Shown here: piece after piece, positions 52,360-60,856 of the stretch
Position numbering within the stretch: position 1 is the stretch's first letter
Layout of the letters: each line of letters opens with the position of its first letter
Made by a program: the position numbers and the translations under genes
Assembly (NCBI RefSeq): GCF_008729015.1
Contig: NZ_RKSM01000001.1
Location: 744,001 to 808,000 of the forward strand
Source: Haloarcula sp. CBA1129
GTDB lineage: Archaea; Halobacteriota; Halobacteria; Halobacteriales; Haloarculaceae
DNA: 64,000 bases
Reading direction: 5' to 3'
The notes under the pieces: generated by a model
Told to the model about the DNA's origin: nothing
Seen by the model: the letters and a program-made list of their open reading frames with translations, nothing else
Database searches by the model: none

Positions 52360-53391
52360 ATGCGAACCGCTGTCTTGACAGAGTTGACTGAGTTCGAACT
52401 GGAAGATCGTCCCAGACCGTCGCCCGGACCGGACGACGTACTCGTTGCCGTGCGCGACGTGGGTATATGCGGATCCGACGTCCACTACTACGAACACGGT
52501 CGGATCGGCGACTACGTCGTCGAAAACCCGCTCGTTCTCGGACACGAGAGCGCCGGCGAAGTTGTCGAGGTTGGCGAGAACGTAATGGACCACGAACCGG
52601 GCGATCGCGTCGCACTCGAACCCGGTGTTCCCTGCCGGCGTTGTGCTCACTGCAAGCGCGGCGACTACCATCTCTGTGAATCGGTTCGGTTCATGGCGAC
52701 GCCGCCACACGACGGCGCGTTCACGGAGTACGTCTCGTGGCCGGCCGACTTCGCCTACGAGCTACCGGAATCCGTCTCCACCGCCGAGGGTGCGCTGTGC
52801 GAACCGCTTTCGGTCGGGATTCACGCCTGTCGCCGCGGTAGCGTCGGAACCGGTGACACGGTGCTGATAACCGGAGCCGGCCCCATCGGGCTGATGATAC
52901 TGGAGGCCGCGCGCGCAACGGGCGCGACGGACGTAATCATGACTGACGTGGTCGACGAAAAGCTGGCATTCGCTGAAGAGCGGGGAGCGGACCTGACTGT
53001 CAACGTTACCGAAACGGATCTCCACGGGGCGGTCGCCGAGTACACGGACGGAATTGGTGCCGATGTCGTTGCCGAAGCCTCCGGTGCGGAGCCGTCGATC
53101 AAATCGACTATTGATGTGGTCCGTCGCGGCGGCACGGTCGTGTTGGTCGGGCTCGCCAGCGAAGCGGAAGTCCCGATCGACGTGTTGGAACTCATCGACA
53201 ACGAAGTCGATGTTCATGGCTCGTTCCGGTACAAGAACACATACGACGCGGCTATCGACCTGCTGGCCAACGGCGAAGTCGACGTCGAGGGGATAATCGA
53301 CTTCCAATCCGGACTCGAAGACATCGACGACGCCTTCCGCCGAGTGATGGAGCCGACTGTCGTCAAGGGCATGATATCACTGGATTCGTAA
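52360..53391 (+). CDS. Sorbitol/xylitol-type zinc polyol dehydrogenase
   Basis: 343 aa from ATG 52360; a TATA-like TATTTTTATGG (52327-52337) about 28 bp upstream gives a leaderless start. Catalytic zinc Cys37 (GICGSDVHYYEHG) and His62/Glu63 (LGHESAG); structural Cys92, 95, 98, 106. NAD site LITGAGPIGLMILEA. The GSDVHYYEHGRIG signature is typical of sorbitol and xylitol dehydrogenases, which turn an alditol into a ketose. The stop codon lies within the 10-bp duplication made by the ISH8-type element. Confidence 0.9.
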   Translation: MRTAVLTELTEFELEDRPRPSPGPDDVLVAVRDVGICGSDVHYYEHGRIGDYVVENPLVLGHESAGEVVEVGENVMDHEPGDRVALEPGVPCRRCAHCKRGDYHLCESVRFMATPPHDGAFTEYVSWPADFAYELPESVSTAEGALCEPLSVGIHACRRGSVGTGDTVLITGAGPIGLMILEAARATGATDVIMTDVVDEKLAFAEERGADLTVNVTETDLHGAVAEYTDGIGADVVAEASGAEPSIKSTIDVVRRGGTVVLVGLASEAEVPIDVLELIDNEVDVHGSFRYKNTYDAAIDLLANGEVDVEGIIDFQSGLEDIDDAFRRVMEPTVVKGMISLDS

Positions 53392-53397
53392 CCGACG

Positions 53398-54798
53398 CAT
53401 TCGTCTTTAGTTAGGCCTCACTCCTCGGTTGCGTAGCAGTAGCGAACGTCTCTTATAAGATCGGTCGTTGCTGATGGATTTTCTGTGCGTCCTCGATTAG
53501 CCGTTCTAACAACGGTGGTGGCGAGTAGCCGAGGTGCTCGCCAAGTTCGTGGAGGATGAGCTGGGCGTGCGACCGGAAGGTCGCAGCTCAGCGTTCCGGC
53601 GGAAACACGATCTCGTCGTCGGCTTGCTCGGTGACCAGATCCAACAGATCACGGCTCACCAGCAGCGACAGCAACGCTGCGTACACCAGAATCTCCACGA
53701 TGTACGTCTTGCTCGTATCGAACTCATCCAGATTGTACTGCGTCTTCAGCTCACGAAACAGCAGTTCTATTTCCCACCGACATCGATAAATCGTCGCTAG
53801 ATCTGCCGGCAGAAACTCCTCTCTCGGCAGATTCGTGATGTAGAGATGGTAGTCGTCGCCGTCCTCGTCGCGGACGCCGACGACACGGAACGTCTTGCTA
53901 TCGTACGATTGCGTGCCCGCGTACTCTCGTCGCTGAAACGTCGCTTCTATCTTAACATCAATGCACTCTCGGTGGAGAGCGTCCACGACATCTTGGATCT
54001 GTTCACCTTCCAAGGGAATGGCGTCGCCACGCCATTCCCGTAATTCCGCCGTTATTTCCGGGTTTGCGTTCGGTTTCAGCCGGCTCACGAAGTAGCTGTC
54101 ATTCTCGTCAATCAGCGCAAAGCGGCGGTACTTGAAGTACACTTGATCGAACAGCACCAACCGGTCTTCTAGCCACGACCCCGTGGAAAACTCGGTGCTG
54201 TCGTGCGCTTTCTCGTCAGTGATGTTGAACCGATTAATCGTCTGGTCGGTGACGTTGTGGAGCAGGTGGACCCTCGCTCCACCCTGCTCCCCTCGCCGTG
54301 GTTCGAACTCCTCTGAGAGAAGCCGGTGCAACCGCAGCACCGTTCCGTCGGCGATCATCACGTCCCTGAATCGGTCGATGTCAGCGTCAACAGCATCAGG
54401 AACAGCGACCTCGTCGATGCCGTGCTCAACGAGCTCGCAGAGATACTCCGCAAAAGTCGGCGTCAGCCGCTGATGGAATCCGCCAGGAGAGAGCGTTCAT
54501 CAGCAGTGGCGTTGTAGCTGCGCCGGAAACCAGCGAGTGTTCGACTCTCGCCTGCGGTGAAGCCGAACACGAATGACCACACGAGAGCGGGCATCTGCGT
54601 TTTCCTGCTGCGTTCGACCACGCCGAGTTCCTCGGCGTGCTCTTCGAGGAACTCGGGGGAAACAGTGTAGTGAGCCGACGCATGATTCTCGATGAGGAGG
54701 CTTCTTGCTGCACACTTGACGCCTCCTCATTCCTCTCGAAAAGATGCCTCGATAAGCCGCTGCTGTCACGCGGTTCGTCTCCTAACTAAAGACGGATG
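53398..54798 (-). mobile_element. ISH8-type (IS4 family) insertion sequence
   Basis: A 1401-bp element. Ends: CATTCGTCTTTAGTTAG at the left and CTAACTAAAGACGGATG at the right (inverted, one mismatch in 17). It is flanked by a perfect 10-bp target duplication, GTAACCGACG at 53388-53397 and 54799-54808. The size, terminal sequence and transposase match ISH8-type elements. The insertion lies at the stop codon of the polyol dehydrogenase; the gene is not changed because the duplication restores the TAA. The transposase is decayed. Confidence 0.92.
53411..54683 (-). pseudogene. Decayed ISH8-type transposase
   Basis: Read leftward from ATG 54683 (MRRLTTLFP). The frame is broken twice near the start: around 54655-54660 in a C-run, and around 54494-54497, where restoring one base joins YNATADE to LSPGGFHQRL and onward. 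It then runs well through DVMIADGTVLRLHRLL, TDEKAHDSTEF, LYITNLPREEFLPADLATIYRCRWEIELLFRELK (in parts) to FPPER. TGA at 53588-53590 stands where related proteins have Trp, and TAA at 53453-53455 where Gln is expected, before the natural end at 53411. It cannot be functional without in-trans help. Confidence 0.9.
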
Positions 54799-55096
54799 GT
54801 AACCGACGTTGTACGGAAAGCCGGAGACCGAAACGAAGTCCCCATGCGACAGATATACTGGTATATTTGTAACAGGATTAGCAAGATTAGCCACCATTTG
54901 TGTATAGCTATACTTATACAATACGATTTGCCCGTGACTTTCCATCCAAAATTCGTCGTTCACTGCTCTAACAAGCCCAAATCACCCATTTTGACATCTT
55001 ATTTCCTGATTTCACAACAACAGCAACTCAGTCGGGAGAATCGCACTCTTTAATACTGTTAGTTATCGCCATATGCTCAAAGATTACCAACACACT
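54799..55096. other. AT-rich intergenic stretch with palindromes
   Basis: About 300 bp between the IS duplication and the next element, without a gene. It holds ATATAC-TG-GTATAT (54853-54866) and GTATAGCTATAC (54902-54913), both perfect palindromes about 40 bp apart. Composition is markedly poorer in GC than the polyol cluster, marking the border to the replicator region. Confidence 0.4.
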
Positions 55097-55112
55097 TATC
55101 TAAAGACGAATG
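55097..55112 (+). repeat. Solo ISH8-type terminal sequence
   Basis: TATCTAAAGACGAATG shares CTAAAGACGAATG (13 bp) exactly with the right end of the MITE at 57466, and 12 of 13 bases with the right end of the ISH8-type element. No matching left end or duplication was found nearby, so it is probably the leftover of a deleted element. It directly precedes the frameshifted gene. Confidence 0.5.
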
Positions 55113-55115
55113 CGC

Positions 55116-55501
55116 ATGGAAGTTGATGAAGACGCCGGCATCATCCGACAGAGCGACCTCGAAACCACGACACAGATCGCTACGACCGGCGATGAGGATG
55201 AAGAAACCGAGCGCACTGAGTCGGATCTGCAAGTGTACAGCGACACACTCAATGTGACCGAGCTGTCAGAGACGGATCTGTACGACATTGAGAGTACCGA
55301 TGCGTCCGCAAAGCCGATGTTGACGAGGAGACCAAAGAGACCCGGCTTCAGGGACTGAAAGATCGGCTTGTCGCCAGCGATGCTGACGATGATGAAGCTC
55401 AGCAGCTCCAAGACGAGATTGCGGAGCTCGAAGACCGCATTGAGGAACTGATCTCGTTTGATTCTGGGGCGTCCTATCACACCTCTTCAGCGACCGAATA
55501 A
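55116..55501 (+). pseudogene. Frameshifted acidic coiled-coil protein
   Basis: Starts MEVDEDAGIIRQSDLETTTQ; after about 65 codons the frame must change by one lost base between 55292 and 55358. Downstream the other frame reads VRKADVDEETKETRLQGLKD and LQDEIAELEDRIEELISFDS to a TAA at 55499-55501. Repaired, it would be about 128 aa: a very acidic N-terminal half and a coiled-coil C-terminal half. A sequencing error would give the same picture. No family recognised; it lies just upstream of the iteron region. Confidence 0.6.
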
Positions 55502-55644
55502 GCGCTCATCAGCGGTCTGCTTGTAGTAGTCTGTTCTTGCCTCAAGTGAGCAAACAGCACTTCGTGAGTTCGCGGAGGGAGATACTATGTGTAGCTGTTC
55601 TATCAGTCTGAACTGTCAGCAACAAAAACTCAGGTTCAGACACA

Positions 55645-55987
55645 CACACCAGATTTTGAGTAAGGATTATACGATCAGTGTCGTAGGAGACGAGATGACT
55701 TGCTCTGGAACGAGTTCCTTACTCCAAACTAGGTGTGTTCCTCTAGTCTAGCTGTTCTAGTAAGTAGTAGTGTAGTCCGTGGAGAGACAACGAACGTGTC
55801 GCCACAACCCTCTATGTTGCTTCTCTCCGCACTGGCCTACCTGTCCTTCTTACTCCAAACTAGGTGTGTGTCTCCCTCCATCTTACTCAAAATCTGGTGT
55901 GGGTCAGCTAAGTTTTGTGTAAGAAGGAAACCCTGATATCTATCTTTTCACTTGTTTTCGCGGGCATCTTACTCATAACTAGGTACC
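55645..55987 (+). repeat. Five 20-bp iterons: replication-origin-like region
   Basis: Copies at 55718-55737 and 55849-55868 (identical to each other), 55882-55901, 55968-55987, and one inverted at 55645-55664 that is identical in reverse complement to the 55882 copy. Common core: CTTACTC, then AAA or TAA, then CTAGG or CTGG, then TGTG. The last copy ends 37 bp before the ATG of the orc1/cdc6 gene. The whole 55502-56024 region (523 bp) is non-coding and AT-rich. Repeats of this kind next to an initiator gene mark archaeal origins. Confidence 0.82.
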
Positions 55988-56024
55988 TAAGTTTTATTTC
56001 GCTGACTGCTGTCTAACTCTAATA

Positions 56025-57233
56025 ATGGATAGCGAGGACGGATCAGAGACACTCCACAGCGTATTTGATAGTATCGATAAGAGCGGAGGAAGAATCTTTG
56101 AGCAGCGTGAGATCCTTCAGATTGATTACGTACCCAGTGAAAAACGCATCGTCGGGAGGGATGAACAGATAGAGAAAGTTGCTGAAGAGATCGGGCCAAT
56201 TGTCGTCGGGAAGCCACCGAATTCGATCATCATCTACGGGAAAACCGGATGTGGGAAGTCACTCGTTGCAAAGCACGTCTCCAAGATTGCCCAGGAAGAA
56301 GCTGAAAACCGGGATGTGAAGCTTGCTACAGGATATATTAACTGTCAGCAGGCAAAGGGTAACTCTGACGCTCTGAGCAAATACGGTCGTGCAATCAACC
56401 CACCAGAAAGCGGTGTAAAGTTTCCGGCACGCGGGATTTCAGAGAACGAGTACTTTGAACGGGTGTGGTCGGTCCTGAACGAATTTTATGACGCTGCAAT
56501 CATTGTCTTGGACGAAGTTGACAAACTCAACAACGACGATCTTTTGATGGCCTTGTCAAGAGCCGGGGAAGACGGAAGTGTTGACGTTCCAATTGGAGTG
56601 ATAGCGGTATCAAACAAAATCAACTATCGGGACAAAATGAGCGAACGGACAAAGAGCTCATTCGGCCATAACGAATTTATTTTTGAACCCTACGACGCGG
56701 AGCAAATCCGAGAGATCCTTCAAAATCGGACCGATGCCTTCGTTGACGGCGTCCTTGATGAGGGAGTCATTCCCCGTGCTGCGGCACTGAGCGCCAAGGA
56801 ACATGGAGACGCACGAAAGGCCATGCGCCTCCTCCGATATGCTGGTGACCAAGCGAACAAGGAGAACGCTGAGCGAGTAAAAGAATCACACCTCTCAGAT
56901 GCACGCGCCACAGCAGAGTCTGATCGGTTGCTTGAATTGATTTCTGGGCTTCCGCCCCATAGCAAGCATATTCTAGTCGCGCTAGCGAACCTCAGTCAGA
57001 ACCACCCAGACCGAGAATGGTTCCGGACGATGCGAATACGCGAGATGTATCTCAATGTTTGTGATCAGAGTGGGGCAGACCCGCTTTCAACAGAACGGAC
57101 CCGACAGCTACTCAACGAACTCTGCTTTTTAGAGATTGCAGGGAGTCGACGAGGGACTGGAGAAGGGAAAGGGCACTATAGCCAGTACACGCTCCTGTGG
57201 GACGCAGATATCGTCCTCACACTTGAAACCTGA
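56025..57233 (+). CDS. orc: Orc1/Cdc6 replication initiator (copy 1)
   Basis: 402 aa. AAA+ domain: Walker A GKTGCGKS (72-79), Walker B IIVLDEVDKL (159-168), sensor region IAVSNKINYRDKM, sensor 2 HGDARKAMRLLRYAG. A C-terminal winged helix (REMYLNVCDQSGADPLS, LNELCFLEIAGSRRG) binds origin DNA. It probably recognises the five iterons directly upstream. Lower GC than most genes in the window, as is common for plasmid-type initiators. The MITE is inserted directly after its stop codon. Confidence 0.93.
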   Translation: MDSEDGSETLHSVFDSIDKSGGRIFEQREILQIDYVPSEKRIVGRDEQIEKVAEEIGPIVVGKPPNSIIIYGKTGCGKSLVAKHVSKIAQEEAENRDVKLATGYINCQQAKGNSDALSKYGRAINPPESGVKFPARGISENEYFERVWSVLNEFYDAAIIVLDEVDKLNNDDLLMALSRAGEDGSVDVPIGVIAVSNKINYRDKMSERTKSSFGHNEFIFEPYDAEQIREILQNRTDAFVDGVLDEGVIPRAAALSAKEHGDARKAMRLLRYAGDQANKENAERVKESHLSDARATAESDRLLELISGLPPHSKHILVALANLSQNHPDREWFRTMRIREMYLNVCDQSGADPLSTERTRQLLNELCFLEIAGSRRGTGEGKGHYSQYTLLWDADIVLTLET

Positions 57234-57243
57234 GTTGCAGTCT

Positions 57244-57466
57244 CATGCGTCTTTATCTAAGCCCAATAGTAATATACATATACCAAATTATGCACACCAG
57301 TACTTGGGCGAGAAAATCAATGGCTGACGTCCTCACTCTCTCAAGATCAAGCGATACAGTTCCTCTTCAACTGAGCGTTCTTCGCCATAGCTGGTCTGAG
57401 CAGGCCGTATATTGCCGAAAAACGCGGTTGGGGTGTATTACTGAGAGTATTAACTAAAGACGAATG
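57244..57466. mobile_element. 223-bp MITE derived from an ISH8-type element
   Basis: Terminal inverted repeats CATGCGTCTTTATCTAA (left) and TTAACTAAAGACGAATG (right; 14 of 17 positions pair), i.e. ISH8-type ends, with no transposase between. Perfect 10-bp target duplication GTTGCAGTCT at 57234-57243 and 57467-57476. The left copy begins at the base after the orc TGA stop. The element has no credible coding frame. The remaining 57477-57629 up to the next gene has only a weak GCTCC/GGGAGC hairpin. Confidence 0.88.
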
Positions 57467-57629
57467 GTTGCAGTCTTTTTTGTCCCGGCATGGCGGATTC
57501 TCTGGGTTTGCGCTCATTTCTGAGACATAACCAGAACTCGCTACGTACCCAACTGTTCTCACCAATATTCTATTTTTGCACCCACAGCCGGGTGAGGGGT
57601 GCTCCAGCGGGAGCGTCCTGACAGTACCC

Positions 57630-58211
57630 ATGGCATCGAAAACCACCAACAGCAGTCAGACCGGAAAACAGGCAAAACAAAGTGAATCGCAGTCGTTCCC
57701 AGAGTTGACAGTCCAAGCCGAAGGGACCGCAGACCGACTTCGGCGCGTGAATGAAACTGGGAAGGCCGATTGTCTCGAAACGGTCGAAGTTGAGCTTGCT
57801 GTTGAGTACGTGATCGACTCATACGATGAGTGGTGCAGTCTCATCGACCCGGACTACGTCAAACACGGACGGACCGTTGAGAAGGGCACGGTCATTGACG
57901 ACTTGCTCGACAGACTCGAAGAACACTACCGTCGGCAATCGTCCTCAAGATATGAGGCCTCAGACTGGAAGCTGACAGTAACTGGCTCAGCAACCGCTTG
58001 GAGACGCCTCTTCATGGAGTGTATGCAACTGCGTGGCTCAGATCTCGACCGTGCCGACAAAGGCACTCTTCGTCTCAAGCAGTTGCTCGCCGCAGACCTT
58101 GCAGACACAGGCGCAGCGCTGGCTGCCCTCGAACTCATCAACCAGCACGGCCTCGACGCGTCACCGGACAGCTTCATCGAAGAAGTCGCAGACGGCACAG
58201 GCTGCGAGTAG
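57630..58211 (+). CDS. Hypothetical protein of the replicator region
   Basis: 193 aa from ATG 57630 (MASKTTNSSQTGKQAK); longer in-frame starts give an unnatural N-terminus. A disordered Ser/Lys/Gln start is followed by a helical body (LAVEYVIDSYDEWCSLIDPDY, RLFMECMQLRGSDLDRADKG, LAADLADTGAALAALELINQ). No motif recognised. It lies 66 bp before the zinc-ribbon gene and may form a unit with it. Confidence 0.7.
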   Translation: MASKTTNSSQTGKQAKQSESQSFPELTVQAEGTADRLRRVNETGKADCLETVEVELAVEYVIDSYDEWCSLIDPDYVKHGRTVEKGTVIDDLLDRLEEHYRRQSSSRYEASDWKLTVTGSATAWRRLFMECMQLRGSDLDRADKGTLRLKQLLAADLADTGAALAALELINQHGLDASPDSFIEEVADGTGCE

Positions 58212-58276
58212 CCAGCTCACGCCCAGTCTCGGCTGCATTCGTTTTCTGTGACCCTCATGGCTGGAGTTTAAATACG

Positions 58277-59287
58277 ATGACGAACGCAACCAAGCGTGTG
58301 ACTGATCGGAATCCTGAATACGACCCCGCAGACATTCGAGGTGCAGCGAGTTCTGACCCTGAAACACGGGAAAACGGGCGGGAACGGGTCCTCAAATCCA
58401 CCGGCTATCCCAGTCAGACAGAGGATGAGACTCGCACCTGTTCGACCTGCGGACAGGAGATTCCACAAGATAACCGCCAGTGTCCGTTCTGCGCTCAAAC
58501 CGGTGTCTCAGAGATTCCTTCCGGCGATCAGGATAGCAGCCCACTTGGGGAGTGGACGTTCGGCCGGGTCGTACTCGCACTCGTCGAAGCGAACACTACC
58601 TTCCACGCACGAGCACTGGGCGCTGCGGCCTTCTCCGTGTCCAGTAGCATCGCGAGTGGCGAGGATACCTCTCACGGCACGGTGAAGTGTCGAGCGGCCT
58701 TTGGCACCGAGCCAGCCTCCAATCTCACTCAGGGCTGGCCCGACCTGCCGACTGAAACCACGATCGACGAGGAAACTGGACAGGCGCTCTTGGAGACAGC
58801 CGACGAGCAGACCGATTGGGACGGCGACGTCCAGCCACGGATCTATCTCGAGGACGGGACACCAATCACCGACCGCTCGGAGTTCCAGCGCCTCACAGAG
58901 GAGTTCCGACAGGACGATGGGACGTACTGGCTTGTGCCCGGCGTCGTACAGCGCCACCAGGCGAGAGCCGAACCGGAGATAGTTGGTATCGGGTTTTACT
59001 GTCGGCAGTGTGGCGCCGTGACGGGACACGAATCCCACGGGTTCGATGGCTTCGAGTGCCATCCCCATCTCGACCGTATGATCTGGACCTGTAGAGAGTG
59101 TGGACAGCACCGACACGAGCCCGAGCAGGAGGGTGACACGGAGGAGGTTACGGGCTATGAGCACCTTCCCGACGGCGTCTCACCCGAGGACATCCACGGC
59201 GACGAGCCAGACTTCCAGGAGCAAGAGTTCCAAGACCAGATCAGTGCCTATCGCGAGCGGAACGGATTCCTCCCGTGGGAGCGGTAA
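58277..59287 (+). CDS. Zinc-ribbon protein of haloarchaeal plasmid type
   Basis: 336 aa from ATG 58277 (MTNATKRVTDRNPE). Two zinc-binding regions: CSTCGQEIPQDNRQCPFC (residues about 55-72) and, near 240-275, CRQCG...CHPH...CRECGQH with His. The middle (GEWTFGRVVLALVEANTTFH) is alpha/beta. No catalytic motif is seen. Proteins of this kind occur near haloarchaeal replication genes; DNA binding is a guess. TTTAAATACG just before the ATG could be a TATA box only if translation starts further down. Confidence 0.72.
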   Translation: MTNATKRVTDRNPEYDPADIRGAASSDPETRENGRERVLKSTGYPSQTEDETRTCSTCGQEIPQDNRQCPFCAQTGVSEIPSGDQDSSPLGEWTFGRVVLALVEANTTFHARALGAAAFSVSSSIASGEDTSHGTVKCRAAFGTEPASNLTQGWPDLPTETTIDEETGQALLETADEQTDWDGDVQPRIYLEDGTPITDRSEFQRLTEEFRQDDGTYWLVPGVVQRHQARAEPEIVGIGFYCRQCGAVTGHESHGFDGFECHPHLDRMIWTCRECGQHRHEPEQEGDTEEVTGYEHLPDGVSPEDIHGDEPDFQEQEFQDQISAYRERNGFLPWER

Positions 59288-59524
59288 CTGCCGTGTCGAG
59301 ATAGCAGTCAGTCTGGCCAGCGTGTCATAGAAACAGTCACAGCCGATTTACTCCGGTCAACTTGAAATATTGAAATAGATATGGTTACGGAAGGCAGTGC
59401 AAGACACAGAGAGTGTATGCAGCACTGATCGATTACGTCGGTGATTAACTCGGAATGACTTCTGCCTATGTAACTCAGATCCTCACAATAGTGTCTTATG
59501 TGTGGGGATTGTACATTATTTTTG

Positions 59525-59866
59525 ATGAGGGATTCTAAATTAGCGCTGACTCGGAGCTGTACGGTAATTAGTGATAGAGAGTTCGAGAAAGACGGGGACC
59601 AGACGCTCACGGAGGCGTTTGTCAATGCAATTGCTGAGGCTGAAGGCGTTGCCCCAACTGAACTGCCGCCATTGTACGAGTCGGTAGATTTTGACGCACT
59701 TACTCAGTTGATGGAACCACCCGATGAAGCTATTGATGGGAATGTGATCATGGCATTGCGGATCGGCAAGTGGAACGTATTCGTGAGTGCCAACGGCCGC
59801 ATTCGTGTCTGTGACGCGACCATAGAGACCGACCCCGAATCGATCTTCGAGGATGAGCCGGTATAG
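59525..59866 (+). CDS. HalOD1-type output-domain protein
   Basis: 113 aa from ATG 59525 (MRDSKLALTRS). The segment LTEAFVNAIAEAEGVAPTELPPLYESVDFDALTQLM (in parts: AFVNAIAEAEGV, PPLYESVDFDALTQL) and IMALRIGKWNVFVSANGRIRVCD match HalOD1, a haloarchaeal output domain often attached to or encoded near signalling proteins. It stands alone here. Upstream AT-rich DNA (59490-59520, GTACATTATTTTTG) carries a TATA-like element. Function unknown. Confidence 0.75.
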   Translation: MRDSKLALTRSCTVISDREFEKDGDQTLTEAFVNAIAEAEGVAPTELPPLYESVDFDALTQLMEPPDEAIDGNVIMALRIGKWNVFVSANGRIRVCDATIETDPESIFEDEPV

Positions 59867-60029
59867 ATTACGTGATATCCCTTCGCAGTAGTCCTTTCTA
59901 TGTATCGAACGCTCTCTTCGCACGCTATTTGACCAGAAAGTCGTGCAAGACTTGTGCCCTATATCTTGCACGCGACTCTTGGCAAGACCCAGCCAAACAG
60001 ACTGTGCGAAGCCATCTATGACACGTTCG

Positions 60030-60290
60030 TCACTCTGGCAGTAGCCGATCCAAAACGACACTTGTCCCGTCCTCGGTCCGGGGCACTGTATTCTCCAGCA
60101 AGTGCTCATCAGTTTCGTCGACGTCGAGAATACCAGTTTCGACGATCCGGGGGCCGTCTTCTCTCTCACCGGTGAGGGTCAGGCACAGCTGACCGTCGAC
60201 CTTCCCGCCGACGACCGAGATCGCCGCAACGTCATCGGGAAACGAGACGGTTGTCCAACCATCGGGTTTCCGAACCCGCAACTCGGTCAT
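60030..60290 (-). CDS. Hypothetical acidic protein
   Basis: 86 aa from ATG 60290 (MTELRVRKPDGWTTVSFPDD); an in-frame ATG 21 bp upstream is less likely. Beta-rich pattern with alternating residues (VSFPDDVAAISVVGGKVDGQ, LCLTLTGEREDGPRIVE). No family recognised. It is divergent from the 82-aa gene at 60379. Acidic composition favours a real gene. Confidence 0.55.
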   Translation of the reverse strand: MTELRVRKPDGWTTVSFPDDVAAISVVGGKVDGQLCLTLTGEREDGPRIVETGILDVDETDEHLLENTVPRTEDGTSVVLDRLLPE

Positions 60291-60378
60291 TAGTTCTTTT
60301 TCTCTCGGCAAACAGCATCAACGCTCCGTCTGGGTCAAGACGTATTTTCTGACTCCCTCGTGGCTGGAGGACATCATC

Positions 60379-60627
60379 TTGAGTGACACAGAATCGCCTT
60401 CGTTTGAGGAGTATGACTTCAACCACGGTGACCGCGTTCGCGTCGACTGGACGGACGGACAGGGACCACTCGACGAGGTCGTGGGCACTGTCTCAGGAAT
60501 CTCGCGCAGCGCCGGCGACGTGATCGTCGCTGTCGAGGCCGACGACGATCAGTATCCGGACAACTCGCTCTACTACGGTACTCACGACGCCGCTCCCGAG
60601 TGGGTCGAATTGCTAGAGCAATCCTAG
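60379..60627 (+). CDS. Hypothetical acidic protein, TTG start
   Basis: 82 aa read from TTG 60379, preceded by GGAGG (60366-60370) 8 nt upstream; no ATG is available at a suitable place. The fold looks like an SH3/KOW-like barrel (HGDRVRVDWTDGQGPLDEVV, GTVSGISRSAGDVIVAVEAD). It ends LEQS. Function unknown. Confidence 0.6.
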   Translation: MSDTESPSFEEYDFNHGDRVRVDWTDGQGPLDEVVGTVSGISRSAGDVIVAVEADDDQYPDNSLYYGTHDAAPEWVELLEQS

Positions 60628-60856
60628 TCTGACGGCGGCCCCCTCCAAAGAGAGCCGTCAGCAGAGAGTTATGGCGCAACAGTACTGGTATTTGTCGGCG
60701 GTGCTGACTGTTTGATATGGCCGAGCGATAGCTGGGGCTGTGGTTTCAGATGCAGGTCGTGGTAAGGCGCTCGCTCGTCCGTCGTCGACGTCCATTACGG
60801 TTCGATGCGAGCGATAAAGTCCACATTTGGTTCGTCTACAAGTGACGCCACCAGTA

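Noticed and set aside
54796-55053. 85-codon rightward frame after the ISH8-type element
   Set aside because: It begins in the IS end, has non-halophilic composition and no start signal.
55645-55987. Iterons as a CRISPR array
   Set aside because: Spacing between copies is uneven (about 14 to 112 bp), one copy is inverted and no cas gene is near; an origin is the better reading.
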